64,000 nt of DNA from Actinokineospora sp. NBRC 105648 (lineage in GTDB: Bacteria; Actinomycetota; Actinomycetes; Mycobacteriales; Pseudonocardiaceae), in assembly GCF_030269645.1 (NCBI RefSeq), contig NZ_BSTR01000020.1:67741-131740 (forward strand), in the 5' to 3' direction. Position 1 is the stretch's first letter. The number at the start of each line of letters is the position of its first letter. Positions 1 to 8,138 of this stretch are shown one piece after another. Below the pieces are notes generated by a model, which saw nothing but the letters and a program-made list of their open reading frames with translations, searched no databases and was not told the DNA's origin. The position numbers and the translations under genes are program-made.

Positions 1-171
1 AGAGTGCCGCCGTGACCAGCCGTGCGTGTCCTCGCCAGTGCGTCCGCATGCGCCGCTCCTCCTCGCCGGGTAACGCTGTCCAGTGGAGCCTCCGGTACAG
101 CGGCGACCAGGAGTTGAACGCGCGGCCACCACCGAGGACACCGTACGTGACCAGGCGTGTTCACGCAGTCA

Positions 172-783
172 TCAGCGGATCAGCAGGAACACCGCCCCGC
201 CGACTAGCGGGCCGACCAGCACCCCGACCACCACCTGGGCGGCGGTGTGGTCGGTCAGCACCACCCTGGACCAGCAGACCAGGGCTAGCGGGGCCAGCAG
301 GAGCAGTGCCCACTGACCGTAGAGCAGGGTGGTCATGGCCACCGCTCCCCCGGCCACGGCCGCGTGCAGCGAGATCTTCCAGGCGGTGGTGATCGCGATG
401 CAGACCACCAGCGTGGCGAACATCGACAGGGACAGCGCGAGCACGTCGCGCGGCGCGTCGGCTAGGACCTGGATGGTGATGCCGACGGCGGTCGAGGCCA
501 AACCGACCAGCAGCGGCAGGAAACGGTGCTCGCGGTCGCGCACGTGGTGGCCGTCCCACCGCCCCGCGCGGGCGCCGCGGATGATGAAAGCCATCGGCAG
601 CACGCTGGAGAACACCGCGACGACCAAGCCCCAGAGGACTGTGGCCGCCGGATCGTGCCCGGTGGCCACCCAGGCGACCGCCAGCGGCAGGATCAGGACG
701 ACGACAGCGGGCGAGAAGACCTCGGTCGCGACCTTGGCGAGCCGCGTGGCGGGCGGGGCGACGGGGGGCGCGATGGTGTCCAC
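172..783 (-). CDS. PAP2-like membrane phosphatase family protein
   Basis: A 203-residue hydrophobic protein with about five to six membrane segments. The C-terminal half carries a PAP2-like arrangement: a His in the stretch KISLHAAVAGG and a later SRVVLTDHT block, which resembles the SR-x5-H motif of phosphatidate phosphatases and undecaprenyl-pyrophosphate phosphatases. The first PAP2 motif (K-x6-RP) is weak, so the catalytic set looks degenerate and substrate cannot be assigned. It is divergent from the CFA-synthase operon that starts 153 bases away. The family call comes from the motif order and topology; lipid phosphatase activity is an inference. Confidence 0.6.
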   Translation of the reverse strand: MDTIAPPVAPPATRLAKVATEVFSPAVVVLILPLAVAWVATGHDPAATVLWGLVVAVFSSVLPMAFIIRGARAGRWDGHHVRDREHRFLPLLVGLASTAVGITIQVLADAPRDVLALSLSMFATLVVCIAITTAWKISLHAAVAGGAVAMTTLLYGQWALLLLAPLALVCWSRVVLTDHTAAQVVVGVLVGPLVGGAVFLLIR

Positions 784-936
784 CGCCCTGATGATTCCAC
801 CGAGGGTGATCGCCGGTCACGCTTCGGCTCGCGGATCCGGTCGAAGCACTAGTGCCTCCCCGCGCGGGGAGGCAGCCGACGGCCGACAATCTGATCGGGC
901 CCGCCCATCCCCACCCGCGGTGGCGGCGAATGACCC

Positions 937-2259
937 ATGACCTTGTCCCCCGACGATCGGAGCCGCGCGGTGGCCGGATCCACCCCAATCGCGAACACCC
1001 TGGCCGAGGTCGTCGAGCGCGTCCTCGGCGCGCCCCTGCCGATCCGCCTGCGCGCCTGGGACGGCAGCGAGGCGGGCCCGCACGGCGGGCCGGTGGGCGT
1101 GATCAGGTCCCGTCGAGCGCTCCGCCGCCTGCTGTGGGACCCGAACGAGCTGGGCCTGGCGCGCGCGTACGTCAGCGGCGACCTCGACGTCGAGGGCGAC
1201 CTGGGCGAGGCGTTGGCCCTGTTCTGGGAGCTGACCAGGGAGAACAAGATCAGCCGCCCGAAGCTGGCCCTGCGGGACAAGGCGGGGCTCTTCGCCAAGG
1301 CCGTCCGGCTCGGCGTGGTCGGCCCACGACCGCGGCCACCCGCCGAGGAGGCGCGGCTGTCCGGCCAGGAGCACACCAAGGCCCGCGACCGCGCCGCCAT
1401 CGCGCACCACTACGACCTGTCCAACGCCTTCTACGAGCGCGTGCTCGACCCGCAGATGGCTTACTCGTGCGGCTACTGGACCTCCGCGGATCCCGAGTAC
1501 ACCGTCGAGGACGCCCAGCGCGACAAGCTCGACCTGGTGTGCGCCAAGCTCGGCCTGCGGCCCGGGATGCGGATGCTCGACGCGGGCTGCGGGTGGGGCT
1601 CGCTCTCGGTGCACGCGGCGAAGTACTACGGCGTGCACGTCACCGGCATCACCCTGTCCAAGGAGCAGCGCAAGTTCATCCTCGACCGGGTGAAGGCCGA
1701 GGGCCTCACCGACCAGGTCGAGGTGCGGCTGCAGGACTACCGCGAGCTCGACGACCCGCCGTTCGACGCCATCGGCACCCTGGAGATGGGCGAGCACGTG
1801 GGCGCGGGCAACTACCCGGTGTACGCGGCGACGCTGTACCGGATGCTCAAGCCCGAGGGCCGCCTGCTGCTGCAGCAGATGTCACGCGGCGCGGTCGCCC
1901 AGGGCGGCGGGGCGTTCATCGAGACCTACATCGCCCCGGACATGAACATGCGCCCGGTCGGCCAGACCATCGACCTGCTGACCGACGCCGGGCTCGAGGT
2001 CCGCGACGTCGAGGCGCTGCGCGAGCACTACGTGTGGACCATCGAGGCCTGGGCGCGCACGCTCGAGCGCAACCGCGACGAGCTGGTCGCGCTGGCGGGC
2101 GAGCAGCAGTTCCGGGTGTGGCGGCTCTACATGGTGGGCAGCGCGGGCGCGTTCCGGGAGAACCGGATGGGCGTCGACCAGATCCTCGCGGTCCGACCGA
2201 CCGCGACCGGTTCGTCCGGCCTGCCGCGCACCCGCGCCGAACTGCTGGAGAAGGCGTGA
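937..2259 (+). CDS. Cyclopropane-fatty-acyl-phospholipid synthase-like methyltransferase (first copy)
   Basis: A 440-residue S-adenosylmethionine-dependent methyltransferase of the CFA-synthase/mycolic-acid-methyltransferase family. These enzymes add a methylene or methyl group to the double bond of membrane-lipid acyl chains. The SAM-binding glycine motif DAGCGWGS lies near residues 215-222, preceded by the typical AHHYDLSNAFYERVLD segment, and followed by TLEMGEHVG, the equivalent of the family E-x2-EHVG motif. The N-terminal 150 residues are the family's lipid-binding extension. The stop codon overlaps the GTG start of the DUF1295 gene (GTGA), so the two are translationally coupled. It could make cyclopropane or 10-methyl fatty acids; the partner suggests a modified branched acyl product, which I infer. 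Confidence 0.88.
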   Translation: MTLSPDDRSRAVAGSTPIANTLAEVVERVLGAPLPIRLRAWDGSEAGPHGGPVGVIRSRRALRRLLWDPNELGLARAYVSGDLDVEGDLGEALALFWELTRENKISRPKLALRDKAGLFAKAVRLGVVGPRPRPPAEEARLSGQEHTKARDRAAIAHHYDLSNAFYERVLDPQMAYSCGYWTSADPEYTVEDAQRDKLDLVCAKLGLRPGMRMLDAGCGWGSLSVHAAKYYGVHVTGITLSKEQRKFILDRVKAEGLTDQVEVRLQDYRELDDPPFDAIGTLEMGEHVGAGNYPVYAATLYRMLKPEGRLLLQQMSRGAVAQGGGAFIETYIAPDMNMRPVGQTIDLLTDAGLEVRDVEALREHYVWTIEAWARTLERNRDELVALAGEQQFRVWRLYMVGSAGAFRENRMGVDQILAVRPTATGSSGLPRTRAELLEKA

Positions 2260-3041
2260 GCCTGCTGCTCAACCTGGCGGCCACCCTGGTGGCGGTCGTG
2301 GTGGTGCTCGCCATCACCTTCGCGATCAGCGTGCGGCGCGGCAAGTTCGACACCATCGACACGGTGTGGGGCCTGGGCTTCGCGGTCATCGCGATCGTCA
2401 CCTTTGCACTGTCCACAGGAGACTTGGCGGTCCGCCTGGTCGCGACGGTGCTGCCGGTCGTGTGGGGCGTCCGGTTGGCCGTGCACCTGCACCGGCGCAA
2501 CCGGGGCAAGCCGGAGGACCGGCGCTACGTCAAGATCCTCGCCGACGCCAAGGGCAGCCCGCTGGCGCACATGGCCCGGGTCGTGTTCCTCCCCCAGGGC
2601 GCGATCATGTGGTTCGTGTCGCTGCCGGTGCAGGTGGCGCAGTACTCGACGTTCGGACCGATCGCCTACGCGGGTATCGCGGTGTGGCTGACCGGCTTCG
2701 TCTTCGAGTCGGTGGGTGACTGGCAGCTCAGCCGGTTCAGCGCCGACCCGGCGAACAAGGGCACGGTCCTCGACACTGGCCTGTGGCGCTACACCCGCCA
2801 CCCCAACTACTTCGGCGACGCCTGTGTGTGGTGGGGGCTCTACCTGGTCGCTTGCTCGTCGTGGCTGGGCGCGGCCACCGTCCTGTCGCCGGTGCTGATG
2901 ACCTTCATGCTGGCCAAGGGCACCGGCAAACCCCTGACCGAGAAGCACCTGTCGTCGAGCCGTCCCGGCTACGCCGACTACGTGGCGCGGACCAGCGGGT
3001 TCTTCCCGCTGCCGCCGAGGAAACGAGGAGCACCCGCATGA
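2256..3041 (+). CDS. DUF1295 / steroid 5-alpha-reductase-like membrane protein
   Basis: A 261-residue polytopic membrane protein with a GTG start inside the overlap GTGA with the upstream methyltransferase. The C-terminal half has the DUF1295/isoprenylcysteine-methyltransferase-like signature GLWRYTRHPNYFGD followed by a Trp-rich membrane segment. This signature is shared with delta-5/5-alpha reductases that use NADPH on lipid double bonds. DUF1295 genes commonly sit next to CFA-synthase-like genes in actinobacteria. A role in reducing or otherwise processing the methylated acyl chain is inferred. It overlaps the next gene (ATGA), so the three genes form one tight operon. Confidence 0.82.
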   Translation: MSLLLNLAATLVAVVVVLAITFAISVRRGKFDTIDTVWGLGFAVIAIVTFALSTGDLAVRLVATVLPVVWGVRLAVHLHRRNRGKPEDRRYVKILADAKGSPLAHMARVVFLPQGAIMWFVSLPVQVAQYSTFGPIAYAGIAVWLTGFVFESVGDWQLSRFSADPANKGTVLDTGLWRYTRHPNYFGDACVWWGLYLVACSSWLGAATVLSPVLMTFMLAKGTGKPLTEKHLSSSRPGYADYVARTSGFFPLPPRKRGAPA

Positions 3042-3502
3042 AGCCAGGAGACCACGTCGAGGACTTCACCCTCAAGGACGAGACGGGCGCCGACCGCAGC
3101 CTGTCCGAGTTCTTGGCGACCGGCCCGGTCGTGCTGTTCTTCTACCCGGCCGCGATGACCGGCGGCTGCACTGCGGAGAGCTGCCACTTCCGCGACCTGG
3201 CGGCGGAGTTCGCCGCGGTCGGCGCCCACCGGATCGGCATCAGCCCGGACGCGGTGGACAAGCAGGCGCAGTTCTCCACGATGCACTCGTTCGACTACCC
3301 GCTCCTGTCGGACCCCGACGGCGCGGTGGCCAAGAAGTTCGAGGTGCGGCGCAAGTTCGGCCCGCTGCTGACCAAGCGCAAGACCTTCGTCATCGACACC
3401 GACGGCACCGTGCTCGAGGCGGTCAAGAGCGAGCTGCGCTTCAACGTGCACGCCGACCGCGCGCTGGAAGTGTTGCGGGAGAAGCAGTCCAAGACGGCTT
3501 AG
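3038..3502 (+). CDS. Peroxiredoxin (AhpC/TSA, BCP-like)
   Basis: A 154-residue cytoplasmic thiol peroxidase. Residues 1-40 form the thioredoxin-like beta strand and the region FFYPAAMTGGCTAES contains the peroxidatic Cys in the P-x3-T-x2-C context (here AAMTGGCT). Hydroperoxide reduction is the family reaction. The second Cys of BCP (C+5) appears to be replaced, since the sequence reads CTAESCH, so a nearby Cys five residues on is available. The ATG start overlaps the DUF1295 stop. Its place at the end of the lipid-methylation operon suggests protection of unsaturated lipids from peroxidation, which is an inference. Confidence 0.88.
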   Translation: MKPGDHVEDFTLKDETGADRSLSEFLATGPVVLFFYPAAMTGGCTAESCHFRDLAAEFAAVGAHRIGISPDAVDKQAQFSTMHSFDYPLLSDPDGAVAKKFEVRRKFGPLLTKRKTFVIDTDGTVLEAVKSELRFNVHADRALEVLREKQSKTA

Positions 3503-3509
3503 GCCCACG

Positions 3510-3540
3510 GCCTGCCGGGTGCCCAGGCGCCCCGGCAGGC
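3510..3540 (+). terminator. Terminator-like hairpin after the CFA/DUF1295/peroxiredoxin operon
   Basis: A perfect 10-base inverted repeat (GCCTGCCGGG and CCCGGCAGGC) separated by 11 bases begins 8 bases after the peroxiredoxin stop. There is no T-run, as is common for GC-rich actinobacterial terminators. Confidence 0.6.
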
Positions 3541-3578
3541 CGCTAGTCTGCGCGCGTTCCCCGAGTCTGGAGGATGTC

Positions 3579-4208
3579 GTGTCGGACAGCTTCATGGTCG
3601 CCGCCCGGATCGAGCTGAGCCGGGCGGCCTTCGACGTCTGGCTCAGCTCGGTGCCCGGCCCCGAGGTGATCACCAACCCCGACCGGATGTTCGACGGCTG
3701 GTACTGGGACGGCGACCAGCCCGCGGCCTGGTCGGACCTGCCCACCGGCCGGACACCACGCGAGTTCTTCGCCGACCAGGTCGACGCCGCCGACTCCGGC
3801 ACGGCCACCCTGCTCCGCTATCGCGACGGCGCCCTGGAGGCGTACCTGTTCTTCCTCGGCTACGACAAGGAAAGCGTGCACACGGCCCTGCTGATGCTCG
3901 CGGGCGCGGGCGTGCACGCCGCCGCGGAGCAGACCGTCCTGTTCTGGGCGGAGACCAGCGGCAGCCTGCTCACGCCGGACGGGGCGTGGCTGTCGGTGCT
4001 GTCGGCCGGCCGGGACGGGGCGCGCTTCGTGCGCGAGCGGGATCTGACGGGAGTGGTCGCGAGCCTGCGTCCCGTCGAGCAGGGCTTCTTCGACCTCGTG
4101 GACCGGCTCGCGGAGGAAGAGGAAGAGCACGACCCGGACGAGCCGTTCCCCGCCCGCGCCGCCCACGACCCCGGCTACCTCGACCCGGCGGTCCTGGCAA
4201 CATCCTGA
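3579..4208 (+). CDS. Hypothetical protein with acidic C-terminus
   Basis: A 209-residue soluble protein that I do not recognise. I chose the GTG at 3579 because GGAGG stands five bases before it; an upstream ATG in frame (3519) lies inside the preceding hairpin. The protein has no signal peptide or membrane segment. A glutamate-rich run (RLAEEEEEHDPDE) is near residues 173-185. The order of small aromatic residues (MFDGWYWDGD) near residues 37-46 is distinctive. It stands alone between the lipid operon and the cyclophilin gene that converges on it. Confidence 0.75.
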   Translation: MSDSFMVAARIELSRAAFDVWLSSVPGPEVITNPDRMFDGWYWDGDQPAAWSDLPTGRTPREFFADQVDAADSGTATLLRYRDGALEAYLFFLGYDKESVHTALLMLAGAGVHAAAEQTVLFWAETSGSLLTPDGAWLSVLSAGRDGARFVRERDLTGVVASLRPVEQGFFDLVDRLAEEEEEHDPDEPFPARAAHDPGYLDPAVLATS

Positions 4209-4387
4209 GCCCCGCCGCATCGGCCGCCCGCTCCAGGGAACGAACCACCCCGCCGGCGACGGGGAGTAACGCCACCAGCACCGCTTCGCCTGTGACCGGT
4301 ATCGGCCGGTCTGGCCGCTTGTCGCCACTCATCCGGTCAAGTCCTGACAACGCGGAAGTGCCAGGGGTGTGGGTTCCCGGGACAGAC

Positions 4388-4423
4388 AAGGGGCCGCGTC
4401 CCGGTGCGGAACGCGGCCCCCTT
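4388..4423 (-). terminator. Terminator hairpin of the cyclophilin gene
   Basis: AAGGGGCCGCGT and its complement ACGCGGCCCCCTT (one extra C) form a 12-base stem with an 11-base loop. It starts about 12 bases after the stop of the minus-strand cyclophilin gene and is followed on that strand by a short pyrimidine-rich stretch. Confidence 0.6.
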
Positions 4424-4434
4424 GGCGGTGTGGG

Positions 4435-5160
4435 TCAGCAGGCCACGCGGACCCGGAGGATCTTGGTAGTCTTCACCGGGGTGCCGTCGACCGGTGCCGG
4501 GTCCTCGGCCGTGGGCACGATGCCCGCCGCGGCGACCTTGTCCAGGGTCGCCAGGCCCGCGGTGTCCACGCTGCCGAACACCGTGTAGTTGGCCAGCAGC
4601 CGGGAATCGCCGTATACCAGGAAGAACTGGCTCCCGTTGGTGGCCGGGCCCGCGTTCGCCATGGCCAGCAGGCCGCGGGCGTAGAGCTTGCGGGTGCCGG
4701 TGGTGTCGCCCGGCCACGGCGGCAGGTCGGTCGGCAGCTCGTCCTTGTACTTGTAGCCGGGGCCGCCCTCGCCGTTGCCCTTGGGGTCGCCGCACTGCAG
4801 GACCTTGAGGGTCGGGTAGGCGGTCAGCCGGTGGCAGGTGGTCAGGTCGTAGAACCGGTGCTCGGCCAGGTGCAGGAAGCTCTGCACCGTGCACGGCGCC
4901 TTCGCGCGGTCGAGGGTGAGCCCGATGCGGCCCTGGGACGTGGGCAGCTCCACCTTCACCGTGCCGCGGTTCGGGGTGTGCCGGGGATCGCGGGGCAGGC
5001 CGACCGGCCGGGCCGCCGGGTCCTCGGGGGTCTCCGTGTACTGGCACGGGCCCTTCGTCACCTTCGGCGGGTTGTCGGCGGACGCGACGCCCGGGACGGC
5101 GACCGCGGCACCGGCGACCAGCGCGGCGGTGACCAAACCCCGGATGAGCAGGGACTTCAC
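4435..5160 (-). CDS. Secreted cyclophilin-type peptidyl-prolyl cis-trans isomerase
   Basis: A 241-residue exported protein. Residues 1-29 are a signal peptide ending in VASA-D. The cyclophilin domain follows, with IGLTLDRAKAPCTVQSF, a shortened FYDLTTCHRLT, GLLAMANAGPATNGSQFF and the FGSVDTAGLATLDKV segment. The SQFF and MANAGP blocks line the proline-binding groove. The Arg of the usual FH-R motif is present as CHRLT. The start is GTG with AAGGAGG five bases upstream. The reaction is isomerisation of X-Pro bonds in secreted proteins. It follows the LCP gene on the same strand after a hairpin, so it is probably transcribed separately. Confidence 0.92.
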   Translation of the reverse strand: MKSLLIRGLVTAALVAGAAVAVPGVASADNPPKVTKGPCQYTETPEDPAARPVGLPRDPRHTPNRGTVKVELPTSQGRIGLTLDRAKAPCTVQSFLHLAEHRFYDLTTCHRLTAYPTLKVLQCGDPKGNGEGGPGYKYKDELPTDLPPWPGDTTGTRKLYARGLLAMANAGPATNGSQFFLVYGDSRLLANYTVFGSVDTAGLATLDKVAAAGIVPTAEDPAPVDGTPVKTTKILRVRVAC

Positions 5161-5173
5161 TGTTCCTCCTTGC

Positions 5174-5196
5174 CGGCGACCGGGTCTCGGTCGCCG
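5174..5196 (-). terminator. Inverted repeat between LCP and cyclophilin genes
   Basis: A 9-base perfect stem (CGGCGACCG and CGGTCGCCG) with a 5-base loop lies between the LCP stop and the cyclophilin ribosome-binding site. It could end the LCP transcript or sit in the cyclophilin leader. Confidence 0.4.
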
Positions 5197-5267
5197 ACGG
5201 CGAGACTAGGGCAACAGCGCGTCACCACACCAGGTCCGGGCAGGCCACCGCCGTGCCGCCGAACGGT

Positions 5268-6572
5268 CTACTTGGGCGCCGCGACGATCACGTCCGCGGG
5301 CACCGCGACGTCGGTACGCAGGGCGTCGAAGAGCCGCTTGGCCTTCGCGTCGTCCCACACGATCACCGAGCCGATGTTTTTCACAGACTTGGCGCCACCG
5401 AACGGGACCGTGGTGGTGGTCAGCCCGTCGCCCGCGCCCATGGCCAGCGCGAGGCTGGGCAGGTTGTGCAGGTGGTCGCCCTCGTCGACGGTGACCGCGG
5501 CGGGCGCGGCACCCAGCAGCGGGAACAGCCGGAACGGGTTGACCAGGGTGCCGAAGCTGGTGGCCTTGTCGGTGAGCGCGCCGATGAACTCGCGCTGGCG
5601 GATCACCCGGTCGAGATCGGCCCGCGGCCCCTTGCGGGTGCGGACGTAACCGAGCGCGTTGGCGCCGTCGAGCTCCTGGCAACCGGCCTGGAGGTTGATG
5701 CCCGCGAGCGGATCGTCGATCGGGTTGGGCAGGCACATCTCGACCCCGCCGACGGCGTCGACCACGTCGGCGAAGCCGCCGAAGCCGATCTCCACGTAGT
5801 GGTCCAGGCGCAGCCCGGTGTTGAGCTCCACGGTCTTGGCCAGCAGCGGCGCGCCACCGAAGGCGAAGGAGGCGTTGAGCTTGTTCTTGCCCTTGCCCGG
5901 GATGTCCACGTAGGAGTCGCGCAGCAGCGAGACCAGGGTGGGCTTGGTGCTGTTGTCCGGCAGGTGCATCAGCATGATCGTGTCGGTGCGCTTGCCCTTG
6001 GCGTCACCGGTGGCCAGCCGCGCCTCGTCCTCGGCGGAGAGGTCCTCGCGGCTGTCGGAGCCGACGATCAGCCAGTTGGTGCCCGAGCCCGCGGCGGGCC
6101 TGCCCTCGTAGTCGGTGAGGGCGGCGACCCGGTTCAGCGAGGTCTCCAGGTAGATCCACAGACCGGCCACCAGACCCACGATGACGATGAGGACGGTCAG
6201 CGCGATCCGCTTGCCCCGGCGCTTGCGGCGCGGCGGCGGCGGACCGCCGAAACCGCGCGGGTCCCGCGGATCGCCCTGGCGCGGGTCGCGCTGCCGGGGG
6301 TCGTTGGCCCGGGGGTCGTTGGCCCGGGGGTCGCCGTGCCGGAACTCGCCTTGCCGCGGGTCACCTTGCCGAGGGTCACCTTGCCGAGGATCACCGCGAC
6401 GCGGATCGCCCTGCCGGGGGTCGCCGCGACGGGGATCGCCCTGCCGGGGACCGCCCTGCCGGGGGTCGTTGGGCCGCTGGTCCCGCGACCGGCCGAACTG
6501 CTCCTGGTGCGGCTGCGCCATCTTCCGCGTCGGGTTGTACCCGGGCCGCTCGGGACCCTGTCCGTAGCTCAT
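5268..6572 (-). CDS. LCP (LytR-CpsA-Psr) family cell-wall glycopolymer ligase
   Basis: A 434-residue membrane-anchored enzyme. LCP proteins transfer lipid-linked glycopolymers such as arabinogalactan or teichoic acids to peptidoglycan. Residues about 20-125 are a cytoplasmic tail built from DPRQG/DPRRG repeats. A lysine/arginine patch (PPRRKRRGK) and a single membrane segment follow. The extracellular LCP domain shows LIVGSDSRED, KRTDTIMLMH, LLRDSYVDIPG, GGVEMCLPNPI and RTRKGPRADLDRVIRQR, which contain the pyrophosphate-binding Arg and Asp residues. I chose the ATG at 6572, with GGGGGA upstream; a start 25 codons earlier is possible. It is monocistronic. Confidence 0.92.
   Translation of the reverse strand: MSYGQGPERPGYNPTRKMAQPHQEQFGRSRDQRPNDPRQGGPRQGDPRRGDPRQGDPRRGDPRQGDPRQGDPRQGEFRHGDPRANDPRANDPRQRDPRQGDPRDPRGFGGPPPPRRKRRGKRIALTVLIVIVGLVAGLWIYLETSLNRVAALTDYEGRPAAGSGTNWLIVGSDSREDLSAEDEARLATGDAKGKRTDTIMLMHLPDNSTKPTLVSLLRDSYVDIPGKGKNKLNASFAFGGAPLLAKTVELNTGLRLDHYVEIGFGGFADVVDAVGGVEMCLPNPIDDPLAGINLQAGCQELDGANALGYVRTRKGPRADLDRVIRQREFIGALTDKATSFGTLVNPFRLFPLLGAAPAAVTVDEGDHLHNLPSLALAMGAGDGLTTTTVPFGGAKSVKNIGSVIVWDDAKAKRLFDALRTDVAVPADVIVAAPK
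6245..6500 (-). repeat. DPRQG/DPRRG/ANDPR coding repeats in the LCP tail
   Basis: Imperfect 15-base units encode five-residue repeats (DPRQG, DPRRG, NDPRA) in tandem, about 18 copies, in the cytoplasmic tail of the LCP protein. The tail is strongly positive and disordered. The repeat is direct and in frame, without spacers, so it is not a CRISPR array. Confidence 0.8.
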
Positions 6573-6736
6573 CCGAGTCCCCCAGCCTGACGCCTCACGA
6601 ACACCGTGTCCCTCCACCGGGCCTGCTCCCGGATTGTCCCACTCCACCGGAAAGGACGCGGCACCACGGATCAGGTTGCCACGCCACCACCGCCCGCGGT
6701 CACAAGTTGATCAAGCGAGACCCCGGGCACATCCCG

Positions 6737-8005
6737 TCACGTGCCGGACTCGCCCACTCGCGCGCCAGACAGTACACGCGCCACCCTGGCTGTCGGAGCA
6801 CTCACGAATGACGCTTCCCACGAGAACCCCGGGTGGCGCCCCAGCCGGGCCGGGACGAAAACTCTCGGACGCATCTCGGAATCATTTCTGACAGCACTGA
6901 AACACAGTCGAAGCGTGCAATCGCCAGCACCCATCACCATGCCCTTGAGATTCAGGAGAACTCGACCCACGAGTTCGACCGCGTTGAACACGATCGCAGC
7001 TTCCCGCACCACAGCCCGATCGAAGTTCACATTACCCAGACTGCGCCCGTCGGACGTCTGACAGAAAATGCTGCCACCGAAGTAGACTCGGCCGCCCTCG
7101 AACACACTGCCCCTGAAGAACAGGTTGAAATTGTTGAAGACACTGCCTCCCCAGTGGACCACAGCAGCGAACCTGGCCTGGTCGAAACACATGATGCCAC
7201 CGTCACATCGCGCCTGGAAGAATGAAACGTCCCCCTCGAACGTGCAGTTTTCGAAACCGAACCACCCGTAGTTCCTACCCTCCGGCCTGCGATGCATCCC
7301 CGTGAAGACCGCATCGGAAAAGTTCACCTCGCCCCTGAAGTTCCCCCCGGCGAGACTGAACTGGTCGAAGGTGCCACCCCTGAAGTCGAAATCCATACCG
7401 GACCAACTCGCCGGATCGTCCGGATCGACCGTGTGCGCGCGGATCAGGTCGAAGATGGTCGCGCGGACGAGCGATTCGTCGTCGTGCCCGGCCGACGACC
7501 TGTACGGGGTCCGCAGGTAAGCGCAGAGCAGATCGACGCACATCTCCCTCGCCTCGCCCCAGTCATCGGCGAGACGACCCATCGCGTACACACCCGCCAA
7601 GCGCACCGCGCCCCGCTCGTGGCCCAGTTGAACCGCGGCATCCTGATAGCGCTTGTTGAACTGCTCGGCATCCGCGCGGAAGCTCGACGCCTCGTCGATC
7701 CGCTGCTTGCGATACGCATACACCACGGCGAACACGCCTGCCGCCAAGGTTCCCACCGTGACGGTAGTCCTGGCGAGGTCGTAGAGCCGCTCCGGCGTGA
7801 CCACACCAGCGCGCAATGGGAGTAGCCGAACCCCGGAAAGCCATCCCAACAAGATACCGATAGCGACAACACACACTACGAAAAGCGCAAGTGCGAGCAG
7901 CGCGGTTAACAACAGACCTGGCAACCTCGGCGTGTAGTGTCCGCCACGACCGGATCGATTTCGTTTTGCCGTCGCGGTTCCGGCTCCGCGCCCTCCGTAC
8001 CCCAT
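6737..8005 (-). CDS. Membrane-anchored pentapeptide-repeat-like protein
   Basis: A 422-residue protein. Two hydrophobic helices (about residues 28-55 and 78-97) are followed by a charged linker (RKQRIDEASSFRADAEQFNKRYQDA) and a helical block containing QLGHERGAVRLAGVYAMGRLA, found in many actinobacterial membrane pentapeptide proteins. From about residue 200 the sequence has repeats of the type FRGGTF, FRGEVNFSDAVF, FEGDVSF, FEGGRVYF and LGNVNFDRA, which fit a right-handed beta helix. The function of this class is unknown. It is divergent from no close partner and stands alone. The last 60 residues are not repetitive. AT content is higher than in neighbours. Confidence 0.75.
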   Translation of the reverse strand: MGYGGRGAGTATAKRNRSGRGGHYTPRLPGLLLTALLALALFVVCVVAIGILLGWLSGVRLLPLRAGVVTPERLYDLARTTVTVGTLAAGVFAVVYAYRKQRIDEASSFRADAEQFNKRYQDAAVQLGHERGAVRLAGVYAMGRLADDWGEAREMCVDLLCAYLRTPYRSSAGHDDESLVRATIFDLIRAHTVDPDDPASWSGMDFDFRGGTFDQFSLAGGNFRGEVNFSDAVFTGMHRRPEGRNYGWFGFENCTFEGDVSFFQARCDGGIMCFDQARFAAVVHWGGSVFNNFNLFFRGSVFEGGRVYFGGSIFCQTSDGRSLGNVNFDRAVVREAAIVFNAVELVGRVLLNLKGMVMGAGDCTLRLCFSAVRNDSEMRPRVFVPARLGRHPGFSWEASFVSAPTARVARVLSGARVGESGT

Positions 8006-8089
8006 GGCGCGAGACTATCGAGCCATTCGCCGCCCTTGGCGCGGACTCGACTGCCGATACCCGTTCGCACCAATGCCGGTATGGGGTTC

Positions 8090-8126
8090 GCGCGCTTGGT
8101 CGCCGAGCTGTGGCGACCAAGCGCGC
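8090..8126. terminator. Strong hairpin after the second CFA-synthase gene
   Basis: A perfect 15-base stem (GCGCGCTTGGTCGCC with its complement) and a 7-base loop stand 12 bases after the stop of the minus-strand CFA-synthase gene. It lacks a T-run. Confidence 0.65.
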
Positions 8127-8138
8127 TCTATGACGTGG

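Noticed and set aside
852..3041. A 729-codon frame spanning the CFA and DUF1295 genes
   Set aside because: Only its last 261 codons (from the GTG at 2256) are protein-like; the earlier part is out of frame with the methyltransferase.
6197..6480. Tandem repeats resembling a CRISPR array
   Set aside because: The repeats are 15-base in-frame coding units with no spacers, inside the LCP gene.
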